DNA from: Latrodectus hesperus
Taxonomy: Eukaryota > Arthropoda > Arachnida > Araneae > Theridiidae
Direction: 5' to 3'
Assembly: GCA_037975125.1 (NCBI GenBank)
Contig: CM075860.1
Coordinates: forward strand, 38,353,391 to 38,417,390
Length of the DNA: 64,000 nt
Part shown: positions 12,563 through 28,282 of the stretch, one piece after another
Layout of the letters: each line of letters begins with the position of its first letter
Position numbering within the stretch: the stretch's first letter is position 1
Notes under the pieces: model-generated
Told to the model about the DNA's origin: nothing
The model's database searches: none
The model's input: only the letters and a program-made list of their open reading frames with translations
Program-made: the position numbers and the translations under genes

Positions 12563-13964
12563 TACAATGATTTAAATAAATTATATAATTACAAAATTTT
12601 AATGCACGAAATTTTATATCTATTTTATCATAAATACATGTATTTTGGACAGATAAATGTAATGTTGTTTAAATTACATAATGTTTTAATTTTCAATTTT
12701 ACTTGATTAAACCAAAGAGCTGAATCATCCTCATTTGCAAGAAAGACATGCTTCACCAAAAATACATATTTTGAAAAATAAATTTTTTTTCTTCTCTTTT
12801 CTCAGTTTATTTAAACGTTATAACATTAATGGATAATTCACAGTAAAGAACAAAACTTTAATTTCATAATAGAACCGAGCACGTGTGTGATGCCAAAACC
12901 TACAACCCACTTTATCTTGCAACTCGATGAATTCATCAGTTGATGACCATCACGATGCTAAATGTTTTTTTTTTCTATTCTTTTATATTAGTTCTAAGGA
13001 TATCGGGTCACTCGAGACGTTTGATAAGATGCTGCAGAGAGAATAATTTAATAAGGTATAAAGAGAATTTTTTATATTCCTGAAATTTCAAAGATTAATG
13101 GAGATATAAAGAATTTTAACTATTGTTGATGCAGGGGTTCAGATTGTTCAAATAATCGGAAAAAGAACTGTCTGAAAATGCTCTAAAGGAATTCTAATTC
13201 CTTTCGACTTATTACACATAAAGAAAATATTTGAAGTTACGTGTCTAGTAACCAAATGATTTGAGTAACAAATGGTGGTCTGTGGTTTTAAAAACAGTCT
13301 ACGAATTATTTTTATTTTTTAAATATTTTTCATTAGTTTGCAGCATTTTTATAACTATATGCATTTTGTGATGTTTTAATTGTTTTCGTATCTTATCAAT
13401 ACTTTGCATTAGAGTTGCATGAATTTACATCGAAATGTAAATAACACAAGAGCTGAGTAATGTTAATAGAGAGTTTTAAATAATCCTTATTTTCTTGTTT
13501 AACCATTTTAAACCAGGTTCCATCAGAGAAAATGACAACTACCATTCTGGAAAAACATGAATTCTGAATGTAAATTAATACTGCGAGATGAGATAGTTTA
13601 GATTTCACTATCAAAATGATTTTCATAAAACTGTTTTGTCAAGAATTGATAAACTTTAGAAGAGATAAATTCCCTATAAACAATTTTGTTATTGAGAACT
13701 CGCTCTGTTAATGGCGAGTTATTAAAGTGGAGTGAATGTTCTATTAATGCCAGGTTGATCAGACCATCGTAGTTTTCATGAAGAGATTTATTCAACAAGA
13801 CTGGCAACGGAATAAAATCCCGTCATAGGTCAATAGAAAATTAAGGTGAGAAAATAATCATCATTTGTGGCACGCGAGCTATTAGTAGTAGTTTGAAATT
13901 ACAAGACATGCACATTTAATGCAATCCTGGGTTTCATCAACAATCCTTAACGTGGATTCACCTT
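12563..13964. other. No gene seen
   Basis: AT-rich sequence without recognisable domains or repeat ends. Two overlapping minus-strand open frames of about 70 codons (13396-13807) resemble nothing I know. Confidence 0.4.
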
Positions 13965-14140
13965 GGTTTAGTGATAAGATATCGCTTTACAAAAAGTAGA
14001 AGATAACAGGTTCGATAATAAGTACCGTTGAATTGAGAATGATTTGCGTTGGGGCTTTGCTTACAGCTTATTTATCTCTCGGTGCGGATGTGGGGTGTTT
14101 TCTGATTTCGGGGTTTGTGATATTGATTATGGATGAGAAA
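13965..14140 (+). mobile_element. tRNA-headed SINE relic, possibly family E
   Basis: TGGTTTAGTGATAAGATATC serves as an A-box-like region and CAGGTTCGATAAT as a B-box-like region, about 40 bases apart. The following T/G-rich body loosely resembles the copies at 35595 and 45499. Heavily diverged. Confidence 0.4.
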
Positions 14141-14388
14141 TCCTATTGGAATTGAAGAGTCTATTTTAACTTAAAAATTTTGGTCTTTAACGGTTTTCCA
14201 AAATTAATTATAAATTAAATTGTCATATTTTAAAAGTAAAAATTATTTTTGCTTTTCACTTATAAAAGGATTTTAGTAAATAAAAAATTGATTTTCATAA
14301 TGAGTCCTCGAATATAACTTCATTTTTCTTTAAACAATTATATATTTATATATCTATTACTTCTAAATTTAACTCTTCTGAAGTAATT

Positions 14389-14440
14389 GTTAAGATAATG
14401 TTTTTCGTTCTTGATAATGTTAAGATAATGTTTTTCGTTC
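14389..14440. repeat. Short tandem duplication, 30-bp period
   Basis: A 22-base segment starting GTTAAGATAATGTTTTTCG is present identically at 14389-14410 and 14419-14440, separated by eight bases. It looks like a recent local duplication. No function apparent. Confidence 0.9.
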
Positions 14441-16309
14441 AAAAAATAATTCTGGTAAAACTTTTTTGACAAGGTTTTAAAAACTTTGGAAGACGTAGTT
14501 TAGGAACTTTGACTGGGAACATCCTAAGTATTATTTATGAATTACGATGTTAATTCTAGATATTCTAATTGTTAATAGATAGTAGATTATAGTTTTTTCG
14601 ATTCTTGATATACCGATGTTAGAATTAACGTAGATATACTTTATTCAAATACCACTTGAACAAATCTTATCTAAACTCATTGGATATCGCGAAAATAAAC
14701 ATGACTTTTTCAATCAATAGGTAGACACACTATCGTCCATTCCAACAAACCCAAAAGCACTATAGATTCTAGTTATCTTTTAATTAAGTAGCGTGATTTT
14801 TATAATTATGTTAAATGAGGGTTTGTGTAAAATACAAAAGATATTTTATAAGTTACCATACTCTCTTTTATAAATGAAAATGGTAACAGGAGTTGGTGGA
14901 CTTAAGCATTTTCAAAATTCTAGGAACTAAATTTTCCATTTTCATATTGTTACTTAACCAATGTCTGACGAAATCTGCATTATTCATCAGTTCCATACGC
15001 CTCATTACCAATTTTTCTGCAATGTATCATTTTTATTTAGTAGGTGCTCAGTTTTTGGAGTAAACAACAACACAAAATTAACACGAAGGGTTAAGCACAT
15101 CCGGAATCGACGTCTAATCTTGTCGCCGTTTATTTTCCTCAAGATGCATTTTCCGCGTTTTCATCCCATGAATCTGATAGGTCGGTATCCGGATAATCTG
15201 CAAGTTAATGTCAGTGACACCTTTGCTTTGGGTGTCTAATAATGCACCGCCAAGATAGCAGTTCCGGCTACAAGCAAAGGGGAAGGTCGGGTCGAGGGAT
15301 CATGCGACCTTCAAACATGGGTGCCAAGGTTGTTCAAGGATCCTCCTTGAAAGGTTGTCTCTTTACAGAAGGGATGGGCGAATGCCTGGACATGAATTTG
15401 CAATGAGACATGCGAGCCTTGCCACATGAGATCACTGGCGCTCGCCAAATCTGTCTAACAAATGGGCCGGAATACGTTGAGTCACTTGTATGTACGAAAG
15501 GTGAGGAATTTTAAACGTTTTCTGTAACACAAGGCTTCATACTACTTTAGAAAGAATGTAATCGACGGGATGGCTGGTAAATGACCTTCAAAAGTGGTTC
15601 AAGGATTCGAATTTTTTTGGCACAATTTACTTCAAGATGTGTTAAGCAGAACAATCAATGGATGACCCCAAGTTCATATTTACACATGAGTTCTGTAAAT
15701 TTATTACAAAATAATTAGTAATAATGAATAATAAGCATGAGCAATATAAAAAGTTCTCCTCAGAAAAATTATTGTATTAAAGGACCAGATAGACGAATTC
15801 TCAATTATCATAAATTTCTTTCGTAAATTAATGATAACTAATTTTTATACATTTCAACAGTACGATTAAATTTAATTAAAATATGGAAAAGAAATAAAAT
15901 TGTATTTTTGGTCTTGATTAAAGTAGATTTATGTTTGAAATACAATTATATATAATGAAACCTCGAGCATTCAGACATATTTATATAATTTACTGTCAGA
16001 TATATTAAATATTATAAATAGCTTTCATGATGGCTTTTTTAAGTGCATTTTTTAATGATTAGTGTAACCTTAAATTTCTTATCACAAAATTAATTTAACA
16101 ATTTAGTTATAGTTTGTGTATTCTATTACTGATCGCTCAAGGATCTATTATACTTAAAGATGCTCTCAACAGAAAAACGGTACAATCAAGGTCACTATAA
16201 GACAGTAATTCCAAAACGTAAATTAAAGTTAGCGCTCTCATTAATAACATATTTCTAACTTTTTAAATCTTTTCATGTACACTAAAAATTACTAAAGTAT
16301 TTTAAAATT
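14441..16309. other. No gene seen; moderately GC-rich patch 14.96-15.5 kb
   Basis: Mostly AT-rich. The stretch 14960-15510 has clearly higher GC and complexity, no transposon homology I recognise, and only a 92-codon open frame with no domain. I read it as non-coding, possibly regulatory. Confidence 0.35.
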
Positions 16310-17839
<1,530 letters not shown>

Positions 17840-18832
17840 GGGGCATGGTAATCGGACTGAGAAAGAAAGGTTGGTCCTTACAGCAAATCGCAGCTGATAG
17901 ATACCCGGACGCGTCCACAGTTCACCGGCTATGGTGAAGATGGAATAAGGAACTGTGGAACGTTTTTGGGTAGTCGGTGCAGCCAGACTGACGTCAGCAC
18001 GAGTGGATCGATGCGTCTTACAGGTTCGGAGTTTCGGTAGACCCCTCAAAGTAAATCTACCGAAATTCTACAGCATGTGCAAGACACCCTGGACGCTGCC
18101 ATATCGATCAGAACCATTTGCCGTTGATTGGTTGCTAGTGGCCTCCTCTCATGACATCCGTTAAAAAGACTGCTATTCATACCACAGCATAAAAGCCAAC
18201 GTCTGGAGTGGTGTCAGATTAGAGCGATGTGGACGACGGAATAGCATAAGATCGTCTTCTCAGATGATTCTCACTTCTGTTTCTTCTGTGGCAGTCGCCG
18301 CGTACGAGTGTGTTGTCGACGTGGATACAGGTCTAATCCTGCAGTAGTTATGGAATGCCCCATCAAGGGAGAACGCAGTATTATGGTTTAGGGCCCCACT
18401 GCATACGATTCCAGGTCACCTCTAGTTCATATTAACGGCATTATAACAGCTCAACATAACGTGGATGATGTACTGTAGCCGGTGATGTTGTCTTTATCAG
18501 CAGAATAAAGCCCGATCGAACATTGCTCTCATCAGCCAATAGTTGAGTTGCCTGCAAGTTGAACAGGTACAACCCTGGCCACCGTGCTCGCCAAATTTTT
18601 CACAAATCGAACACATTAGTAATATGACTGGACGCCATTTGCAGACCCTGCACCTGCATCCTTCAGAAGACGCACTTTGACAAATGGTTGATAGGAAATA
18701 GAGAACCATTCCTCGAGACGCCAGCTGTACTCTCATTGACTCTGTCCCTAGACGTGCTTCTTCGTGTATCGCCGTTCATAGTGATCATACAACCTATTGA
18801 CCCGACCATGTTCTTGCTCTGTATTATGCATA
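17840..18832 (+). pseudogene. Tc1-like transposase relic, interrupted by another Tc1
   Basis: Reading all plus-strand frames gives a broken Tc1 transposase. The helix-turn-helix start is GLRKKGWSLQQIAADTRT near 17850, followed by STVHRLW. The first catalytic Asp lies in FSDDSHFCFF near 18255-18285. RSPLVHINGIITAQHNV lies near 18410-18465. WPPCSPNFSQIEH near 18575-18615 corresponds to the family's SPDLSPIEH, with Asp changed to Asn. Multiple stops and frame changes. The 3' end does not continue at 18833 but resumes at 20312, because an unrelated Tc1 element has inserted there. Confidence 0.85.
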
Positions 18833-20311
18833 TACCGCGTTGCATAATGATAGATCCACTATGTATTTTGAGCCTAGCATACAGTAATTGGAATAAATGA
18901 TTGAAATAAATATTTTTATTAAAAATATACCAAATAAGAATGACACACAATAACAAAGTAAAAACATTACATTATGTTTATATTTTCATGTAATAAAACA
19001 AAAAATACAAATTTTAGGTTGCAAAATGATAGAACCAGTTTCAGTTAATACTTTGTAAGAGCACCCTTTTTGGTTATAAATTCAAAAATTCGATTAAGCA
19101 TGCTTTCGACTAAGTGTTTGAGTATATCTGCATTCAGATTTTCTTCATTTTGTAATAATAGAGTCTTTCAATTCTTGAACACTTGAATACTGCTTGCCGT
19201 TGGCGTATACGGCCCTGTTTGTTGTCCAGGAACCATTCCCAAGACGAGTTTGCAACATAAATGTCATTGTCCTGTTGGGGAACTTCCAAAATGCACCTCC
19301 AATTTCTTCTCCAAAAGGCAACAAATTCTCTTCCAACAAGTCTTGATAGTCTATTGCTCTCATTCGACCAGTAGGGAAGGCAATGTTAGTCCGCCCAGCA
19401 TTGCCAAATCCAGTCCAAACCATTAACGATCTTCCCCCACACTGTCTCTTAGAAAAAATGTGTGGCTCATTTCGGGTATCCCTCCAATAGAATGATCCGG
19501 ACCATCTAGATTGAATTTTTTTCCGTCGCTGAACATTACTTGAATCCACTGTTCTTTCCAAGTCATGTGTTATTTAGCACATTGCATCCTTTTTCTGTAA
19601 AGATCTGTAAGTCTCGGTTGCGTTTTCATTTTCGTATACTCAAGATGTTAGTTCCACCGAGCTGTTCTGGATAAAGTTGACTTGTGCACTTTGATGGTCG
19701 GGTCTCGTGATAGTCTGTTCAATGTTTCACCTGCTTTTAACTTATTTACAACTAACCTTTCTTGCCGCTTTGTTAGCTTTCGAAGTCTTCCAGTGAATTT
19801 CTTTGTCCCATATTTGGATCCAAGATGGAGAAAAATATTGACCATTGCGGTGAACACCCAATGTGTCTTGCTATATTCCGTGAAGACAATCCTTCTTGGT
19901 TAAAAGCCGCACTTGTCCTTTTTCAAAATCAGATACCGGTTTTTTCCTACCCATACTTAGTGACACCTTATCAAATCAATAAACCATGCGTGCTCACAAT
20001 AAATGCAAGTAAGGTTAGGTTAGTTGATCAAACGAAGCTTTTATATACCTCTTTGTTGAAACCCAACTGCTCATACTTCACTGGGATCGATTATTCCACT
20101 AATTGTATGGATGGTACTATCATTTTGTAACCTAAAATTTTATTTTTTATTTTATTACATGAAAATATAAACCTGAGTAATGTCTTTATTTTGTTATTAT
20201 CATTCCTATTTTGTATATTTTCAATAAAAAATATTCATTTCAATCATTTATTCCAATTACTGTATGCTAGGCTGAAAATACATGGTGGTTTTATCACTAT
20301 GCAACGCGGTG
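18833..20311 (-). mobile_element. Tc1-like element with IR/DR termini, 1479 bp
   Basis: Flanked by TA (18831-18832 and 20312-20313). About 200-bp terminal inverted repeats (18833-19036 and 20114-20311) start YACCGCGTTGCATARTGATA. Each repeat ends internally in a related word, GGTTGCAAAATGATAGAACC on the left and GGTTACAAAATGATAGTACC read inward from the right. This gives the outer and inner direct-repeat arrangement known from Sleeping Beauty-type Tc1 elements. A minus-strand transposase remnant lies between. The length is normal for a full element. Confidence 0.93.
19060..19857 (-). pseudogene. Tc1 transposase remnant of the IR/DR element
   Basis: Minus-strand frames give Tc1 transposase: KLTKRQERLVVNKLKAGE (N-terminal DNA-binding part, 19857-19648); MTWKEQWIQVMFSDGKKFN near 19560-19510, where the family has FSDEKKFN; FSKRQCGGRSLMVWTGFG; then LLPFGEEIGG. 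The catalytic region is broken: after FPNRTMTF (family FQQDNA) the frame jumps to VYANGKQYSSVQELK, so the SPDLNPIEN segment with the last acidic residue is missing. The C-terminus reaches KKGALTKY near 19060. A frame break lies near 19565-19648. Inactive. Confidence 0.9.
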
Positions 20312-20423
20312 TATCATTTCGAAATACAGATCACTTATTATTCGTTGATGTCTCTCTCTGTTTGCGAGTTTCATCTCTTTCTGGCAACTCTTTAATGTTT
20401 CATTTTCAATGTCGGGCAGTGTA
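20312..20423 (+). mobile_element. 3' end of the interrupted Tc1-like element
   Basis: Sequence resumes after the IR/DR insertion and ends in TGTCGGGCAGTGTA at about 20410-20423, which matches the usual Tc1-type end followed by TA. It fits the 17840-18832 relic in strand and position. The matching 5' terminus was not found. Confidence 0.6.
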
Positions 20424-20429
20424 TGTGAT

Positions 20430-20835
20430 TCTAATGCATATTATCTTGCTGAAAGAAAGTGGTCCACGGTTTCAGTTAAATGGCAACCCCTCAATTCAGC
20501 AAAAACATAACAGCCACTGTTCAAAATTTCGTCAGAGCGAATAGGATATGATCGAAACATATATCTGATGTCATGCCATACTATAAATTCAAGTGATGGG
20601 CATATGCGAATATCTGCTGTCAACGTGCTTTCTCATCATTGACGCAAAACTCGGATGTAAGCCTGGTGCTGTAAACAGAGTTGGGATTCACCAGAAAGCA
20701 CATTATTATGCCATTTATGCAATTGCTTCTTCATTTATCTCAATATAACAGAGCTTTACATTTACGTTGTCACATAAAGAATGCTAGAAACCATAGTGGT
20801 CAAGCTCACGATCAATGATTTTAGAAATGTCATCG
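20430..20835 (-). pseudogene. Third Tc1-like transposase fragment, antisense
   Basis: Minus-strand translation gives ESQLCLQHQAYIRV near 20690-20640 (family SDESRFCLQHQDGRIRVWR), then LTADIRICPSLEFIVWHDIR and RSYPIRSDEILNSG (family RSPLVRIDGTLNSARYI). It stops near 20440, just beyond the end of the previous element. The first catalytic Asp context is altered (SGES for SDES). Only the middle of the gene remains. Confidence 0.75.
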
Positions 20836-21035
20836 AACTGCTCGAGCAAGAAATTATTGTCTTACAATCCACCTTTTTTCGTGATTAATGGATGATTAGT
20901 GGATTAATGGATGATAAGATGATTAGTGAATCCACTAAGGTCAGATGATAATATCCGTGTCTCATAAAAATTTAAATGTTAGGAGCTTAACTCAGTCGTA
21001 GAAAATTTTACTGCAATGTATGTTTTAAGTCTCTG

Positions 21036-21240
21036 TTGGTCTAGTTGATTAGAGCATCGTGATTTCGAATCATGGCTTAACCGAAGATACATCGTGTTGC
21101 TGAAGGTAGCTGGGGCACGTTAAATAGGTCCTGGTCCCCAGGCCCTTTAAGCGAAATGATGCCTTCTAAATTACAAAGAATCCCATCAAATTGCTTCTAA
21201 TTTGTTGAACCCTATTCTGGATTAGGTACTAAGAAATGTG
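21036..21240 (+). mobile_element. SINE family B, copy 2 (diverged)
   Basis: Head TGGTCTAGTTGATTAGAGCA with a B-box-like TTTCGAATCATGG. The tail TTGCTTCTAATTTGTTGAACCC and TTAGGTACTAAGAAAT parallels copy 1. More diverged than copies at 27870 and 56374. Confidence 0.6.
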
Positions 21241-22652
21241 CCAGTTCATGCAAATACGTGTGTCTTCTTGGTTGTCTAAAGAAAAATTCCGCATAATAGT
21301 CCAGAATACACCAATTCCATATTCAGCAGACAAACATACGATCTTGAGTAACATGATCAGTGGTATTTTGATACGATGAATCGTAATCCCTAGTGTACAA
21401 TTCAATTTTATCAAAGAGTGAAACGTGTGGATAAGCATATAAATGATCTACTAATTACACCATATTCAAACGTTTAAATTGACCTTGGATACAAGAAACC
21501 AGCCATACAATTTTCTCATTTAAAAGCATTATAGGTGTCATTATCATCGCATATATTTTATAAATGCTTTGAGGTGTTAATTTGAATACAAAACATCTTT
21601 CTGTTGCGTAAATTTCGTTGCTCCAACTTCTACATATAGCAACTTTAGTTGCCAGCAGTACCGTACAAAATCCTTTTAAAAAGTAATAAAAATGTTCCTT
21701 AATTAAATTTTAATACAAACTGGAATGTATTAATACATATCGTCGAAAAATACTAATAAATTTTGTGTGACCATACCAATGTGACCAATATTTCATTTTT
21801 GTATAAGAAAATACTATTAATTTCTAGCATATAATACATATTCAGAATTTACCTAGCAAAAATTTTCTTTTATATTGTAACGTAATATTTGAAGAATTAA
21901 TTTAATGGAATTGGACGCATACCACGTAAATTGAATTCTTCAACACAGAGTCACCTGTCGGAAATATCAAGTTTGAGTAATTGTGATGAGTGTGATAGCA
22001 AATATTTTAAAATATAGCCTTGATTTACTAAATGCAATAAAAAGTTCTATTTATTTAGTATACTATAAAAAACTTGATAATATTTTAAAATTTACAGCTA
22101 TACATTAATAAATATCTTGATAAAATTTTTGAGGTTATTTGCTGTTATAAATTTATATTTAGCTTTTGTTATATATTTTTTGATGAATAACAGTAAAATA
22201 TATTTATTACGAATAAAATACTGTTTTTTTCTTCGAAATTAGACAAAAGAGGTATAAATGACATTCTTCTAATCTCCAAACACAAGGTTTTCAAAATATC
22301 GTGAAAATAAACGCAAAGGAAATTGTAAAAATAATACATAAAAAGGTATGATTTTAATTGAATGGATAGGTAAGAAATCGGATTTTATGTGAGGGAAGCA
22401 AAAAACATGCTCATATGATTCTACTGGAGATAAAAAAAATGGCGCTACAATACTTAACTTGACTTATATAAAAGATTATATACAAATCGAAGGTTGTTTG
22501 TATGTTATTTAAATCTATCTAAAATTGTTTGTCAGTGCAGCATAGTTGTGAGAAAAGGTACCATGCAGTTCTCATCATCAAACAAAATGTCCTGGAATAT
22601 AGCATATCCATAGCTCTTAACAAGAACTTACATATTCCCATATTGTAACAGG
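21241..22652. other. No gene seen
   Basis: AT-rich sequence with no recognised domain or repeat boundary. Confidence 0.4.
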
Positions 22653-23012
22653 GTATAACCACTTGGATTGTCCCTCCTGAGCATCATTGGTACCGCTGCG
22701 CGCGTCCAAGTGCTTCCCTGGACACTGGTCTTAATAGACAAGAACAAACGGCTATTGCCCGTTTCAGAAATGGCCATCTTAGTAACATGAAATTCGTCGA
22801 GGGTACGAAGAAATTCGAAATTTTGCTCCGTGTGATTAAATGAACAGGCCTCTCCTGATCATATTCTTCAATGCCTTGGTCTCTCCGGGAGAGATCTGAT
22901 GGAGAATTCACTTATGATACTAGATGTTTTGAAGGTGTACGCGCTCATGGACCTTGTCTAGCGCTGCTGACCTCGGGGGCATGCAACAACAACAACAGGA
23001 TATTGTAACAGG
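22640..23012 (+). mobile_element. Jockey-like LINE, 5'-truncated, with 13-bp TSD
   Basis: The body 22653-22999 is flanked by the exact direct repeat ATATTGTAACAGG (22640-22652 and 23000-23012). It carries only the last part of the reverse-transcriptase ORF: QTAIARFRNGHLSNMKF, then EQASPDHILQCLGLSG and LKVYALMDLV with stop TAG at 22959, in shifting frames. The 3' tail is ACAACAACAACAG. This is a dead-on-arrival insertion by target-primed reverse transcription. The clean duplication suggests modest age. Confidence 0.9.
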
Positions 23013-23179
23013 TATGCTGAATAGAGACAGAAAGTATTTTTTAACTTTTTCTTCTGACTTTCCTGATATAAATAGACCGATTGAGAATATAACAAATGAT
23101 TCATCTTAAAGAACGCTGGGATATTTTTACAAATGCATGTGGGTTGTTTATGCTTCACAAACAACTACTGTTTACATTG

Positions 23180-24015
23180 ACACGGGCGAACCTGGAACCA
23201 GGGGGTACGTGTACCTCCCTGGGGCTTGAGCACAGCCACCAGGCGCGTCGGCAGGTGGTGGATAGCCGAATGTCCTGTAGGAATGACAGGATAGCCTTGA
23301 ATATAGAATCAGAGGCCGCGAACCAGCTCCCGTAAACCCTGGTGTTATGCGATCCGTGCCTAGGGCTAATTGGCACCGCGGTATTGGTGTCTTAACGGAG
23401 CCTCTAGTTGCTTGGCGAACTTCTAGAGTAATTTGCCTTGCCCAGTAACTCAGGCAATGCTGGGTGGACTTATATTACCTGAGCTTTTTAATTGTTATCT
23501 TGTGGCTGAAAAGACACAAGAAGTAACAAACCTTTCTGCATTTGCAGGTGAAGCCTCTAAAGTAGACCTTGCTGAAAAAGACAAGGGAACTCAGAGGCAA
23601 TCTTGTAAAGGAGCAGCAATGAATCCTTCACTTGAGGTAGAAATTACCTCTAAACCATCTTCTGGTGAAAGTCGGGAAGCTATTCCTAGCATGACTGACT
23701 TTCTGACCAGATGGGACTGTTTCAGCAAGACCTTATCTGCTGGAAATGTCATATGCAAGAGGAAACGGCAGAGCATGTCATTTACGAATGTGAGGCTCTT
23801 GCCCTCCCTAAATTAACTTCTTTAGGCTTCATCCATACTAGAGAGTTACACCTAGACTCCATTAAAGGGTTATCGGACTTTATTAGTAAAGTGGGTGACC
23901 CGAGCAACTGGAACTAGGAAACATTGGGTTTGGAGTTAATGGTACAAAATGCTGATAAAAGCAGAGGTGCCCAATGACATACAAACTCAATTTTAAGAAG
24001 AAGAACACGGGCGAA
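23180..24015 (+). mobile_element. LINE with internal deletion, 11-bp TSD
   Basis: The body 23191-24004 is bounded by the exact direct repeat ACACGGGCGAA (23180-23190 and 24005-24015). The first half is a GC-richer 5' region leading into an open frame from 23433 that resembles the start of a LINE ORF1. The second half is the C-terminus of a LINE ORF2. Most of ORF1 and ORF2 is missing, although both element ends are present. The tail is TTTAAGAAGAAG. It differs in sequence from the neighbouring LINE at 22653. Confidence 0.85.
23433..23917 (+). pseudogene. LINE ORF1 start joined to ORF2 C-terminus
   Basis: The open frame 23433-23816 runs through AMNPSLEVEITSKPSSGE and MTDFLTRWD and is then read out of phase. 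From about 23711 another frame gives DLICWKCHMQEETAEHVIYE followed by C, a Cys-x2-Cys-x8-His-x4-Cys pattern typical of the end of LINE reverse transcriptases, and stops at TAG 23915. The switch between about 23700 and 23735 marks the deletion junction. It resembles a fusion gene but is a defective retroelement. The ORF1 assignment is inference from position. Confidence 0.7.
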
Positions 24016-24340
24016 AACTCTAAAATACAGTCCATAAGACAAGCTGGTTATTCAGATCTTCCATCATAATTAAAAACCGGATTCGAAAAATCTTCGAGAA
24101 CAGTGAAGTTACCAGATTTTTGTTATAGTTTATGTTATACAGCTCGCATAGAGAGTATTTCACTGTTATATTTAGTGCTTTTCAGATAATTCCATATAAG
24201 TCTATTGTTTCTAAATTTTATAATCACTGTATTTCTTATATATAGTAACTAGTAACAAAAATTGAATCATCTTCTAAAATAATATGACAAACAGTTACTG
24301 TTGCACCAGCATGTTTCTATGTACCTAGCTTTGAGTTCTT

Positions 24341-27869
<3,529 letters not shown>

Positions 27870-28155
27870 GTAGCACCATAAAACTTAACCCAGAGTTGGG
27901 TTTCTACCAGTTGCATGGAAATAGCCGGATGAGGGTCTTCGGAATTCATATGTAAGAACCAAACTCCAATTCTTGACCTACCACTTCCAGATACATCATT
28001 TCACTTGGAGGACATTTCTACCATGACCTATTTAACATTTTGCAGTTGAGCTGACTTTAATGAACACGAAGGATACTTGGTTTAGCCGGAAGGCTAGAAG
28101 TCACAACCTTCCAATAATGAAAATATGCTCTAACCAACCAGGCCATGAGGCCTAT
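27870..28155 (-). mobile_element. SINE family B, copy 3
   Basis: Read on the minus strand: head GGCCTGGTTGGTTAGAGCAT, B-box-like GGTTGTGACTTCTAG, body TCCTCCAAGTGAAATGATG, then GGCTATTTCCATGCAACTGG and a tail ending GGTGCTAC. Closest in body to the copy at 56374. Confidence 0.8.
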
Positions 28156-28282
28156 TAAGCTGACGAACAGAGTTCTGATCGCTCATCTACCAACTCAGCT
28201 CAGGACGCTGTATTAAAGCAATTATTAATACTTTTGATACCATATAAAGGATAGCTTAACAGCCAAAGGCCGCTTGAGGGAT

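Noticed and set aside
22684..22911. Minus-strand ORF of 75 codons
   Set aside because: Antisense shadow of the LINE tail on the plus strand.
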